A stretch of DNA of 64,000 nucleotides from Cyclospora cayetanensis (GCF_002999335.1 NW_020312750.1:62001-126000); one strand, 5' to 3'; shown: positions 12,931-25,100, counted from the first letter of the stretch. Numbers and translations are program-made. Notes: generated by a model from the sequence alone, not told the origin.

Positions 12931-13032
12931 TTAGCCATGCCGTTCTACCAGCTGTGAAGCTGCTCCGTCCACATCAGCTTGCAGGCCGCCCTCTGCCGCC
13001 CCAATGGGCGTGGTGCCGCCGTCAAGTTCCAT
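12931..13032 (-). pseudogene. Gag N-terminal fragment of RE1
   Basis: A 33-codon frame starting at 13032 carries GAAEGGLQAD. The plus-strand element RE3 has GAAEAGLQAD at 57602. The shared block in two otherwise diverged elements identifies this as the start of the same structural gene. It stops early. Confidence 0.5.
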
Positions 13033-13199
13033 CGCCAGAAGTTACTTTTGCCAAAGATGTTGCCGAAAATTCAGATCATTGGGCTGCCAAATAGCCTAAT
13101 GAAACCCCTGGAAACTTGTGCAAGCGGAAACAGTTGTTTCGAAATATGAGGTGCCACCATTTGTAAGAATCCATCTAGGGTCCACTCACCAGACACTTA

Positions 13200-14178
13200 C
13201 ATCTAGATCCAATACAATCTTACTACGGAGTTTGCGATGGTCTTTAAAAGAACCCCCGTCGACCCCTGCCCAATTATTTCAACGCTTCGAAAACAAGGAA
13301 AGATAGACAGCTACGTTCCGCCTCGTTGCATTATCGATACACTCAGAGCACTCACAGGTAGCAGGCACATCTGGAAAGCAGCTGTCTATGTGTGGCCTAC
13401 CACGCCATTTTCGGAAAGCCCCTCCCATCACGCTGCTACACATCGGGACTAGGCGAAAATAGGAACAGTGACCCCCAAGGCTGGGTAAGCATCAGCAGAC
13501 ACAAGCGAATAGGGATGAAGACTCAGTGGCAAACGAAAAAGTACCGACCGCCGGAAATGGTAATGCAGTCCTGTTTTTATTTGAAAGCCAAAAACTGTAC
13601 CCTTGAATCGCAGCTTCTTCATTCTTTGCTTTCAGTTTCGCCCGTATGACGACTTGGAGAGATTCTATAACTCCAAACTTGCTCGCAACGAAAATGGCAG
13701 CTATACGGCAGGCGAGCCGTGACCTGTTCATCGCTATAATGGATTCTACCAGTTGTTCACTTATTTTTTCCTAGACTTCTGAGTTATCCAGCTGGGGAGA
13801 AAATAACTCGTGCTTGCTACTGGAATTCGCCGCACAGCATTCCAACCTCCAAAACTCGTACGCTGGCTCCTTTGTCTGCCTCCTAAATGTGGCAGTTTTC
13901 GCTTAGGTTGCATCCATATCTCTTCCTGAGTCTTTACTCCCCCCTTGTTACCCTCCTGTAAGCTTCGCAAACTCTTTTTTCCTGTATGCGTAGTATTTCT
14001 GCCCGTCCACCTTTCCTAAATACTCATCTGATTCCTGCCTCGCCCTGTTCTGCCCCTGCCCGCGATGTGCACCATATATTCTGAAACCTGAAAGCTTGCA
14101 GAGAGAGTCCGTAGCTGAAGTGTAACGGCAGCTCTTCCTTTCTAACCAGTTACAGCCTATCTGCTAACAAGCCGAGTA
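13200..14178. other. Spacer between RE1 and CCT2, no gene seen
   Basis: Only short frames without resemblance to known proteins. It contains the downstream flank of CCT2 and the outer flank of RE1. Confidence 0.4.
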
Positions 14179-14272
14179 CACTATTGTTTTCCTGGTTGTG
14201 CCTTCGGTTCCCATCACATGCCGCCCCCCTCGCGCGGAGCACAACGGGCGATGTGTACACGATGAACTGAAA
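14179..14272 (-). pseudogene. Decayed duplicate of the CCT2 terminal exon
   Basis: 14179-14272 and 14277-14370 are diverged tandem copies. The second contains the functional last exon (14364-14308). In the first, the ending GGCGGCATGTGATGG and its flanks are recognisable, but indels totalling about 4 nt break the reading frame. It lies just downstream of the CCT2 stop. Confidence 0.75.
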
Positions 14273-14307
14273 TATACACTATTTCTTCGTTGTGCCTTCA
14301 ATTTCCA

Positions 14308-17300
14308 TCACATGCCGCTCCTCTCGCGAGGAGCGCAACGGATGATGTCGTCTACACGGATAATCTGAGACACATACACAGCACCCAAACCTTGACATCG
14401 GATACATGAGCCCTCAGCTCTCGGAACATGGTTTGGCAGCTGTGCCTGGGGTCAAGGTACGTACAGTGATCTGCCTACTGCAGCCTCTAATCCTGCGGTT
14501 TACGTTACTGATGTTGTAGTCAGCTTCTTGGCGTGATCGGTTGTTGTGAGTTTGTGCTTTATGCTTCGTTGGGTTGCAGCCGACTTACCATCTCGGCCGC
14601 CTCAGTTGCAAAACAAAGTTGAGAAAGTTTGCTCTTAAAGGCCTCAAGAACCCCCAACTGCTTCACGTCAATCGTTCCTCCGTCTCCTTGCACATCCACT
14701 CCCATCGTGTGCTGGCCCTCATGGTGCTGCGCCCGCAGCTGAGAGACGATCTCTGCGCTATCCAGTCCTAAAAACATAATACAGGTGTAGCCGTAGAAAA
14801 CCATCAAAAAGAGAACCGCCACGGCTGAGAGGGAGGGGGAGAGGGACACGGCGGTCTAAGCCGTGAATCACAGTTTTACCGACAATCGAGGAAAGCCCAT
14901 GTGCAGAAAGACAAACCCTACATGCTCACCTGCATTGTCGAGGATAATAGTGGGGATCTGACGAAGCGCTCGTGCAAAGCTCTCGACAGCCAAGCTCTGC
15001 GAAAACCAAGGTACAGAAACCCTTATCAAATGCATAGGATACGCCGTCATGAACACGTCTTCTGCGTTACGGGCAACGACTGATGAGGCTACAGAGCAGC
15101 CTCAGCCAAGGCCCCACTTCGTGGATATACATATATATAGTCTTTAACTTGGAGAGAACATTAAGCATTTCAGGTAGTTAAGCAGCACGGTATGGGGGAA
15201 AATACCTCTTTTCCAGGAACTTTCTTCGCCAGATCCGAGACAGCTGCTTCCATGGCCATTTCTGCCGCGCCAGCGCCGCAAACAAGCAGCAGCTGCTGCT
15301 CCTGAGAGCTCAGCAGACCCTGTCCGAGGCCGTCTGCGTGGGTTACCATCCCTGCTGCTGCTTGTGCTGCTTGCTTTTGCTCTTTCTTCTGCTGCTGCTG
15401 CTGCAGCACTAACTGTGACAAAATTGCCAAAGCGTCATGCAAGGAACGTTCTGCCTCATCTAAGCCCTGCTCGCTGCTCCCCCGCAGAACCACCGTGCAG
15501 GCTCCGCCTATATGCAAACCACATAATTTGAAGCTAACCTTGGACACTTCAGACGCGAGGCCAGCGGCGAAAAAATTCAAGAACTTGCGGCTTCCGATGA
15601 CCTCTTTCTGAGCAGCAACCCGAGCAGCAGCCTCAGTAAGAGCTTACCAGCTTTGCAGCCGGAGAACCTTATTGCGGTGTCCTCGCCAATGACTACCTCT
15701 TCCATCTTTGCGCAAAAGCCCAGTGGAGCCTGCAGGACAAGAAAACGCAAAAAAGCCCCAGGATTGTGAATGTTCAAGCCTGATCGCCAACGATATCTCT
15801 TCACGTGTAAATCCTAAATCCATAACCAAGGGCCTCAACCCTTGAAGCAATACCGACCCGATGCTGTGTAGCACCACGAGGTATGCCCCAATACCTCAAA
15901 CTATACACAAAAATAAATCTTTTGAGAACTTACATCTGAGGGAGCATCGAAGGTTGACACGATTTCGGCCCCTAGTGCTGCTGCAAGGCGTTCCATGCCG
16001 TCAAAGTCTGAGTGCTCGATGGCTGCTACACCCGCGGCTTTGAAAAGCTGATCGGGGTAATTGTAGATCAGCTGACGATTTATGAAGACGTCACAATTGT
16101 AAGCCAAGATCTTATCAACCTACAAACATACACCCCGTCCTAAACCGCACACCCTGAGCACTAAAATCCCAAGAAAATAGAACAAGGGCTACGCGGGAAG
16201 ACTGCTCCGTTTGCAGAATAAGGAGCGGCACAGTACAGAGAGATACACCTCAGTCCACCAATTACTAGAGCTCATGAGCTGCAGCAAGCCCGAAACAACC
16301 GAGCACACCTTTTGCTTCATTTTCTCCTTCTCCGCCAGCTCGAGCTGATGAACCGCCTCAAAGGAGTCCACTTTGACCCGCGCACCGAAAATCTTGATCT
16401 TGTCAGTGTCCATTGGGGTGTTTGCCACCATCACCTGGACGCACAATTCGAGCGACACTTCGAAACCTATATGTAGCTGCATGGATCATGCACAAGTTGC
16501 ATGCAGTAAATGACAATTTGTTTCGATACTGACAAATGCAGTGCACCTAAGGAAGTGCCAATCAAAGCTCTAAAATTCAAAAGTTATGCACTTGCCTTGC
16601 AGTTCTCCTTCACTCTGGGCTGTCCAACACCTGCACCACACAGACCTAAAGCCCTAGAACTCCATAACCCTCACCGACCGTTCCCACACCATCAACACAC
16701 ACTGACTTGGGAAGAAGACAACAACAAGGAATCTTGCAATCGCGAGCTTGTGGCTGAGAGATGAGCATTCAGCAGGGGCTTGCAGCTCGATCGTACCAAT
16801 CCTCTTCTCAAGAATGAAGCCGTCGTCTAAGTATGAGTCTCGGAGGGTGCCTCCGGGTTTCTTGAGTATGTGAATGAGATCCAGAGACGCAGCGTTCTCC
16901 TTCAAGCGCATCACTGCATCGACTGCGATTCTTGCAAAGTGTTCCTGCACAAAAAGACAGCCCACACCCGAGACTGTAGAAGCTGAGCCTTTAAGAAGGC
17001 CTCATCAGTCCAGAATGCACCAGAGGCCTACGAAACTCCCTGGACAGCAGACGAATCTGCAAGTTGCAGTTTAGAGCTTAGCCTGGGTGGCTCGCCTTGT
17101 CGTGAGTCAATAGCTTCGACGAGAGAGTGGTGCGGGCAACATTAAGGAGACACTGCTTCATCGAGACCTCATCAGTCACACCAAATGCCACGGAGGCCAA
17201 GCGTTCCCTTGCAGCTGCAGCTGCCTTTCGATATCCGCTGATGATCGTCTACGGCGAACAAGGAGGCGCAACAGATTTGAACTTGCGTTTGCTGCTAGGG

Positions 17301-18547
17301 TTTCAGAGTCTATGTCAAGACACCAAAGGTGACCGACACCAAGAGGAACGAACCATTATACCCCTAACTAAGGAAACTGCAGCAAACCTCTTACGCATGG
17401 CCTGATGCAGTTGTGCGTGAGCGAAAGCTGACCTGGGGATGAATGTTTTTCTCGACGAGTTGCTCCGCCTCGCGCAGCAGCTCAGCCGCCAACACAACAA
17501 CGCCTGTTGTACCGTCCCCGCACACCATGTCCTGCTGCAACGCCAAGTCTGAAGAAGAACAGATTGCACCAGCATTCACTGCCTTTCTTAGAGATTATGC
17601 TTCAAAACTTTGGCGGGATGGATCAAAGGTTGGGCGTGGTGCTCCCAACAAAAGACCATCGGCAACTCTAGGATAATCTATACTCTCTGTCACTCGGATT
17701 GTAATTATGCATGCACCTTTCGAGATGCCTCTGGCCCCTGGCTCGCGCACTGATAGGCCTTTCCCCACCCGCCTCCATTTCTTTCACCGCCGACCCCTTC
17801 CTTTCATCGCCATACGCCGACCCCTTCCTTTCATCGCCATACCATGCATGCTACTTTAAATCCCTGTATCTTTCGAATTATGCCACCGTGTTCCCCTCTT
17901 GTTCTGGCTGTATACTTCTTTGTTTCCTTATTTACTGACAGTGACCCTTTTGCAAAACGCTCTTCCCCCCAACTATTCCTACCTGCGAGGATCTTAGCGG
18001 CCGGGTTCTCCAACCAGACAGACTTGAGGATAGTCGCTCCATCGTTTGTCACAGTCGGCTTTTCCCTCCGAGCAGCATCCACCTGCATGGGTAGAAGAAT
18101 CTTATCGAGACCCTTAGGCCCCAGAGTCGATTTCACAAGGTCACCCACAGCAATGGCGCCCACAAAGTATTGCTGCACAACGAAGGCACACATATATACT
18201 TATAAATACATACATACGCATCTAAAGCCAGTTTGACTTGCACAGCTAGCTATCTGGACAAGTTTAAAGCTAGAAAGCAGCGTAACGAACCAACTCGCCA
18301 GATGGCGGCGAGCTTGCAAATTCTCAAAACGCATCCGCGGCGCGGCAGCACCACAATGAGAAGCGAACACTCGATGTTTCAACCGAGGAGTAGAGAAGGG
18401 GAGGATGGACGAAAGTGCGTATTCTACACGATTTAAATGGCAAAAAGAAGCAGTGAAACTCACCAGACGCGCTGTGTCTCCCTTGTCTTCTTGAGCCCCC
18501 TGCTTGAGCACAGAAGGCCCAACCTCCCCTTGCTGAGGCGCACACAC
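14308..18547 (-). CDS. CCT2: T-complex protein 1 subunit beta (CCT2 / TCP-1-beta), at least 13 exons
   Basis: A subunit of the cytosolic TRiC/CCT chaperonin that folds actin and tubulin with ATP. Minus-strand exons, all in phase: 18547-18464, 18172-17983, 17548-17433, 17248-17096, 16944-16797, 16630-16596, 16434-16309, 16119-15934, 15729-15648, 15507-15206, 14996-14930, 14767-14589, 14364-14308; 574 aa visible. Group II chaperonin motifs are present: [68 protein letters not shown], and a C-terminal [31 protein letters not shown] and the ENxK context identify beta over other subunits. The first exon has no ATG: its frame runs upstream only to a stop, so a further 5' exon is expected beyond a telomere-like repeat. 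Donors at 17095-17094 and 16595-16594 are GC. A Gln/Ala-rich insertion of roughly 35 residues lies in exon 10. Confidence 0.95.
16596..16630 (-). other. 35-nt microexon of CCT2
   Basis: With the single G left by the preceding exon it encodes [12 protein letters not shown], which fills exactly the gap between EKRI and VMVANTP expected from the CCT-beta family. It has a CAG acceptor at 16631-16633 and a GC donor (GCAAGT) at 16595. Confidence 0.85.
17788..17841. repeat. Two perfect tandem copies of a 27-bp unit
   Basis: The unit starts CGCCGACCCCTTCC and ends with CATCGCCATA. The copies occupy 17788-17814 and 17815-17841, inside the CCT2 intron between exons 2 and 3. Confidence 0.9.
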
Positions 18548-18576
18548 AACCCTAAGCCGTAAACCCTAAACCCTAT
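18548..18576. repeat. Interstitial telomere-like repeat
   Basis: The plus strand reads AACCCTAAGCCG then TAAACCCTAAACCCTA, that is, degenerate CCCTAAA units. It abuts the first recognisable coding exon of CCT2 on its 5' side. Confidence 0.8.
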
Positions 18577-19556
18577 CGGTATTTTACGTCCAATTAATCT
18601 TAAGCTGCAAATCCGCATGCAGGTACTTCCACATCCCGCGTGGATAACACTGTGCCAGTGCATTGTTCAGAGGTGCACATTCATGGAGCGCATTCAAGGG
18701 ATTGGGGTTTTTCAATGACAGCGCTTCCAAGATTCAGCCCTAGACACTCTTCTGAATGAGCAGATTTGGGATACTCAGGAAGCACCAACAAACCCCACAA
18801 GCCTTGGGGTCCTTGCTGGCGGATGACCGCGTAGATAACCTCACCACGGAGGGACCAACCCCTCCGCGATCCACACCTCGGAAATATTGTGAAAGCCTAA
18901 GGTGGGAATTCAACGTAGATGCGAGTGTCTGATGTGTATGTACAATAGTCCTTCTGGATTGGAGGGAACGAGACGCACCATCATCTTCGCGCAGTGGTTC
19001 CGAACCGACAAGATGGATAAAGACAAAGAAGACCAGCAAGTCAGCAGACCTCGTATTTAAGCAATAACTAATTAGCCTTAACGCAAAACCAGAGGCCGCT
19101 GATGCATGCGCAAGTGCTGTGGTGTGGCGGCTGTTCCCCGCCCATCGCCGGCAGCCCCGAGCTATCTGAAGCCTCATCTGTTATCATAGAGCCCCCCAAC
19201 CCATTGGTTCATAAAAGATTGTTGATTGGGACTTATATGGCGATAAATCTCATGTGTCTTTCTTTGCATCTCGCATATATACCGTGAGGCCGTGCTCGGT
19301 CGTTGCCGCTCGTCGCGCCCAACTGTTGGCTGCACTCCGTCCTTCCTTTGGAGGCCTTTTGGTGAAAGCACAAAGGAGTACCTCACTAAATTAATTGTGT
19401 TGAAGGTGGAGTGAAGGGTTTGACCGCATTTACACCCCTCGATATTTGGATTTTACCCAGCTGGGTAGGAGCTTCCACAGATTGCACATCTTTTTTTGGG
19501 TGTAAAAACGTTGCACGTTTCGTTACGTAGTGCACATCTGAACCTTAAGACGAAAA
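18577..19556. other. Divergent intergenic region between CCT2 and the TMBIM gene
   Basis: It should hold the missing 5' exon and promoter of CCT2 (minus) and the promoter of the TMBIM gene (plus). No reading frame here has convincing family similarity, and no promoter motif stands out. Confidence 0.4.
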
Positions 19557-20656
19557 ATGGCGGACAATATCGACTACTACAGCCTTGAGGCTGGACGGAA
19601 GACCGACTCGGAGGAAGCTCTCTTCCGAAAGGAAATCCGACACGGTTTCATAAGGTGAAATAAAAACAGTTTACAACCAACACAAGACAATCTAAAGTTC
19701 GAACCCAATCACATACATAAAGTAATAAGCGGTGCTTTTAATGCATCCCCTGCGTGCTTTTGGTGTAAGGCAGCGGTTTGGCGCTGCCAGCCGCTGTTTG
19801 GCCCGAAGACATATCCGCTCAGGATATGTGGTATATGCTATTCATCAGGAAGGTGTACGGGATCATCTCTGCTCAGTTGCTGCTGACAACTGTGGTGACA
19901 TCGCTGTTGTTGTTCATCCCTGGAGGAACGTCGTGGGCAAAGCAAAGCAGTGGATCAGTCATCATTGCCTCGACGGGTAAACTCGAACCAACGTCCCTGT
20001 CTGTCCTCTTCATAGCTGGCGCACTGCGGGTTGCGTTGTGGTGTTTTGACCGTTGTGGGAGATCAAAGTTTGTCTCGATCTAGCAGAGGAGCCTATCTGC
20101 ATGGCTTTCGTGTGTTGGCCCCTGATAGTTCCAGACCTATTGTGTCTGTGTTGCTTCAGTGCTCATGTTGATTTCCTCCTTGGTCCTGATGTGCACTACC
20201 GCCCGGATGCGTTATCCCTACAACTATTTGTTGTTGCTGGTGTTCACTTGCTCGGAGGCGATGCTGGTTGCCGTAGTCTCTGCTTTCTACGCTGCCTCAT
20301 CTGTTGCCTTTGCCCTGGGAGCCACGGTCGTCATAACGGTGGGGCTGTCTCTCTTCGCGTGTCAGACGAAGCACGATTTTACCTCCTGTATGGGGGTGAT
20401 GTTCGTCTTGACTCTGAACCTGGTACTGTTTGGACTCCTTGCCCTCTTTCTGGGGACCTGGGCTCAGGTGCTGTATTCTTCGCTTGCGTTGCTTGTCTTC
20501 TCCTTCTATCTCGTGATCGACACACAGCTCATCATTGGCAGAGGACAACTCAGACTCGAAGAGGATGATTACATTGTTGCGGCGGTTATGATTTACCTAG
20601 ATATCATCAACATCTTCCTTACTCTCCTCAGACTCTTTGGAGAACGCTCAGACTGA
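19557..20656 (+). CDS. TMBIM / Bax-inhibitor-1-like seven-TM membrane protein (lifeguard/GRINA type)
   Basis: Exons 19557-19654, 19849-19976 and 20160-20656 join in phase to give 240 aa. The N-terminus MADNIDYYSLEAG is hydrophilic. Then RHGFIRKVYGIISAQLLLT (spanning the first splice) matches the conserved entry into TM1 of GRINA/lifeguard proteins. Later family landmarks are RYPYNY before TM3, FACQTKHDFTS, FYLVIDTQLIIGRGQ and EEDDYIVAAVMIYLDIINIF near the C-terminus. The DTQLIIG and YLDIINIF segments contain the acidic residues of the family's proposed pH-sensing pore. Length is typical for lean family members. Family members sit in ER, Golgi or plasma membranes and modulate calcium leak and cell death. 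The role in an apicomplexan is inferred only from the family. Confidence 0.92.
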
Positions 20657-22190
20657 TGGACGCTCTACAATTGTGTTGCATGTACTCCACATACAGCAGA
20701 AACATGCGCCTCATATACCTTCGTTACTATTTCTACAACTGCTTTTTGGTTAGGATGTGCTCGCTTGCATATTCCGTTTATGCACATGTGCGCACATGCA
20801 CTAGAAGATGCGCGTATGGGGAGTTCGATGTGCGCATGTCCATGTACTTGCATGAATTGCAGAGATGTACACTTCTTCGTCTTGCTGAATTCGCTGTGCG
20901 GATGTAGCCCTTTAGGGCATGCTTCTGGGGTCTACGTATATTTGGGTAGCCAGCTGAGGTCTACGCTGACCCTGAAGCTGCGCTTGGCTCTTTGCCAAAG
21001 TGTATGGCCCCAGAGTTTCCTTTTTTAGTAGAAAGCCGTCAGACGCTTTTCTTTGCGCATCCGCTAACCGTGTGGCTGCGTCTTCCCATTCGTGTGCCAG
21101 TGTATGTATCTTTCTCCTTATCCTCTTCCCTTAATGTTCAAATGACCTCTAAATTGAGTTTTTCTCTATCTCCGTTGGCTGTCATTCCCCTACACTTCGT
21201 AGCTTTCTAGTGGCCCACGACTCCACGGTACTTTTGGTTTGGCGAGCTTACCCGAATCTGTGGGATCAAGGGCAGCCAGACCCTACCAGTATCCGTCTCC
21301 GCTGGCTAGCGGCTGGCTTGAATACTGGCAATGCTTTTACCACTTACCGAAGGCAAAACTATGGCATCTGCATTGTGCTTTTGCAAGGTGCTTCAATATC
21401 TTAGAAACATCCCTTCCAATGGTCTCATCGTGAAAACCCTTAGCAGCAGAAGTATACAAAAATTAGCAGCGAAAGTTTAAAGTTTTATTTAAGCACATCG
21501 GTTCATTCCAGCATTGGGGGATACGCATCCGGACTGCTCATCGCTGCATTCTCGGGGCACTCCAAATACCAGCATCGTGATCTAGATAACAATTAAACGC
21601 AAGAGTTTCCAGTACTCTTTCTTGTAACTTGGGAAACCCCACTGTGGAACGAAAAGAGTATAGGGACCAAGTCAGTCAGGCAGAGTTACCAGTTCTAAGT
21701 CAAACGACTAGTGTAGAGAAAATGAAGCATGGCTAGGCCCTAGTCATAATCGTTCTGGCTTAATATTAAGCTGATTTCACTGAATTTAGCGTAGGGCCAG
21801 AACTCGCTTTCTCCACGCATCACGAAGTATCCCCAATCTGCGGGAACGAAAACAGAACACTGTACCAAGCTAGCTAAGTTGCTTAGATTTCTAAAACATG
21901 ACTGTAGTAATTTACTGAAGAAAAACTATATAAACGAAAGCAAGCCTACCAAGTGCTTCCTCGGAACGCTACTCTCTCTTCTTGCCCCCGCCCACGGAAA
22001 ACCTGCCTTACGAGGATGGAACAGCTAGGATATCTAGGCGCCTAACCGTCGTAGATATCCATGCATTCTAGCACAATCTGCATAGCAGCTTCTGACAAAT
22101 ACACAACGTTCTTAGTGGAGTAGGTGAATCAACGCAGAGAATTTCTGCTACATCATTCATAAAGATTTACAAAACGATTGATTTTTTGGT
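20657..22190. other. Gene-poor region, nothing identified
   Basis: Short frames only. A 9-bp inverted repeat with a 15-nt spacer (GGATATCTA and TAGATATCC) lies at 22028-22060; its meaning is unknown. Confidence 0.4.
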
Positions 22191-25100
22191 TTGAGTGCAA
22201 AGTAACACTCGCTCGATACGATATGCATCACCCTTATTTGCTCGTGAGGTAGTTGCTCTATGCAGCAAGCTGCGAATGGTCAGACTGTTAGAGGGTGCAT
22301 TAGTGCACACCCTAGATGTTGCTATTCCCAACGCCGAAACCCTGAGGGACACGGGCACGGAGAGGGGACGGTTCCTGTGGAACGAAGTATGGAACTTAAG
22401 TATGAAAAGTGTCATACGTTGCGGCAAGCATACCATAGAACTAGACGAACCGTGCAGCTGGTGGAAGGTCGCATCGTAATTAGACGACAGTAGTGTAGTT
22501 GCAATTACGCTGCTGCTCTTCATTTCCTCAGCCCAGAACTCTTTCGGAGGAGGGGCAATCGAAAGGAGGAGCTTGTCAAAGGAAAACGGAATAATTTAAG
22601 TTTGATCGAATTACGTGGGCTGAAGGTCTTCTTCTGGAAACAACAGAAGGCACGTTATTGCTTCGATGAGTGCTTCCTTAGGGAACTCAGTGCTAAATAG
22701 TGTGCTATCTCAAACAAACACTAGAGATAGCAGCATTGTGTGGACAAAGGGCTTCTATAAGAAAAGTGGTGTGCGGGTTTCCCGGTTTTGCATAGTTGTT
22801 CGTATCGATGCTCAATGTGGAGCGTCTTGGTAACTCAGTCTTAGTACTCCGAGGGAAAAGAAAAGGCGTCTCACAAGTCATTACGAGACTCACTTAAAAA
22901 GACTGCTGTGGAACGTTGGGAGTAGTACACTGTTGCTTGTTCTCCATCCCCTCTAAATTGTCCAAGGTCTCTTGTTTTTTGCCTTTAATGCCTTAGTAGT
23001 GGGGCAGGGTTAGCGACTGACGAACACGCAGACATAGAGGGATACGGATACTCCTCTTGTAGAGTTCTTTTGCTTGCTCCACCTGCATTGGTACATGGAT
23101 ATAATTGACACATCAAAATCAGTCACTGTTACGCTAAAACTCCATTTCTCTTACTGTCAAAACTGTCGATTAAATGTTGTTGGCGAGTGTAACCCTTCTA
23201 GCTCTACGGTCACCGTTCTTGCGATCACTAGCACCCCCCCAACCCGCAAAAGGCCTCTCGATCGAGGAACACCGCGCTGTGACACCGGAATTTATAATTT
23301 CAAAGCTAGAAAGACCGCTTCTGTGTTTGAATTTTTGTGTGTCCTTTGTACGCTTTGTAAGCCAAAGAAGGTTCTTGTTGCTTGTTGCGGCCCTTGGGTC
23401 TGCAGTCCTTGTTAGTCTCGCTTTGTCCTGGATAAGGAAGGGAACGGAAGACTTCAAGCATGCCTGCCTGTACATCTCCATCGTGACTGTAGCCTTCGTA
23501 TTACTGCAGAGTTTATACTCTCCAAGCAACCCAGTTGTGGAGCCGTGAAGTACTGCGCTAGATCCCCTTCTCGCAAGCAAAGCGCAGTTTTCGCGCTCTT
23601 TACATAAGTTTGCTGCATATTCCTGTTCCTATTCCAACAAATGCCTTCTTCTTTCCTATAATGCTTTTTCGGGATTAGCCATGGCTCAGAAACTTTTGGC
23701 ATCGACTTACAACCCTAAGACTCCTTGCCCATCGTGCTGCCTCCTGTTTGACCTGCTCCTTATGGATGAGATCCTGATCTGTGGAAAAACTGCGCCACAG
23801 AAAGCTTCGTCCCACTTCTTTCACTTTTGGGGTACGATAATCCAGTATCCGACTGTTGAGTTCTCGACATTCCCTTTTTACTTGCATAATACATATATAT
23901 ATATATCCGGGAAACGTTTTTTAACAGCATGCCCAATGTTGGTTCATACTACATCTTTCACTTAGCTCAGTGCCTCCATCCGAATGCCTCTCGTGGACAA
24001 ACGGAAGCGAACTCTCCCATGTAATTCCATTTTTGCTTTGATTGCTTAGATAGCTGTAACTGAAGCTGTCATTGAAATGCTTGTGTGCGCCTTGGAGGCT
24101 TATGGTGCCGTTGCTGTGTGCAAGATCGAGTAGTAATGCAGCTGCCCATAAGACGTTATCCGATGATGATGGAAGTAGCAAATTCGGAGAGTTAAGGGCA
24201 GAAAAGAAATTTCCACCTCCGAGGGCAGACAGCACACCTCTTCCCAAGCGTAAATAGATTGAGGTCAGGATTAGGAGAAGAGCCAGTGGATGTGACGGAA
24301 GCAAGCCACAGAAGCGTTTGTAGCTCCCCTGAGAAGGCAGATTGTTTCGCTCTTAACTCTGATGCCCATTTATTATCGTGTCAGGTTTTACAGTTTTTAG
24401 AAAAACATCAGCACCGGAACATGCCAAGCCTGAAAGCTGGAGTAACTCAATATACACGGGAAGGAGAGCTTTACAAACTCCAGTTGTCAGTCTACCAAGG
24501 TCCCAGGCTGCATCATCTGGATCTGCTTCCACATACCCTGGGAAGCAAATAGAGTAAACGCCATTTCTAGAGGGTGCAAATGATGTGCCTTTAGACGGCA
24601 CAGGTAAAACTACTGAAAAAGGCGGTGGGGTTGCCTTTTGGCCAGCCTAAAGCTGGGGCCCTTCAGAACGGGATGAGAGGTTCGCTAAATTCTGCGGAAT
24701 CGATGTTGGTGTGCTGCACTTTGCAATGCATCAAGTGGTGATGGCGCGTCCTGTCAGGTGTAGATCCTTGGAATTGACAGCCATGACAGCTTCTTGATCA
24801 GAGGATTGAGAAATGCCTCACCAAAACGCCTACGGGCTGCTTGACAAGTGGCGGAGATGTCAGGTGGCTCGACGGGTACTCTGCCTGCCGCTGCCATCAA
24901 CGTGGATACGATAGTGCGTATCCTGGCTTGTCTGAAGATGCATTTGGCGTCATTTAGTTATCTATTTTCCAAGCCGATGCGGGCTTGTGCAACAGTTAAC
25001 CCCTACAATTTTAAGTCTCAGTATAGAGACGTTTGACTTCAGACTTCACAAAAATGAGAGAAACGTATTAAATGTTTTTAATAGAAGTAAATTCGTTTCC

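Larger units (their letters stand above)
8044..13199 (-). mobile_element. Decayed Ty3/gypsy-type LTR retrotransposon (element RE1)
   Basis: Fragments keep the canonical order on the minus strand. A gag-like start lies at 12931-13032, a reverse transcriptase block at 11023-11313, an integrase core at 9740-10086, and a weak chromodomain-like piece near 9100-9230. The 8161-9060 tail region is shared with element RE2. A short motif of the form GTG..(15-20 nt)..GGAGACC..TAGAGCTTTATAA occurs at 8044-8082 and, diverged, at 13161-13199. These may be remnants of the 3' and 5' LTRs. Every protein piece is broken by stops and frameshifts, so the element is dead. The boundaries are estimates. Confidence 0.65.

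Noticed and set aside
14559..14588. CCT2 ending at the in-frame stop at 14559
   Set aside because: A GTAAGT donor after 14589 and an in-phase exon at 14364-14308 encoding [11 protein letters not shown] restore the conserved C-terminus.
20053..20568. 171-aa plus-strand frame overlapping the TMBIM gene
   Set aside because: It runs in another frame across the third TMBIM exon, whose product has the family motifs and correct splice phase.
23174..24304. Hydrophobic frames as possible membrane or secreted genes
   Set aside because: Composition alone does not support a gene, and neither frame shows a family motif or flanking coding exons.
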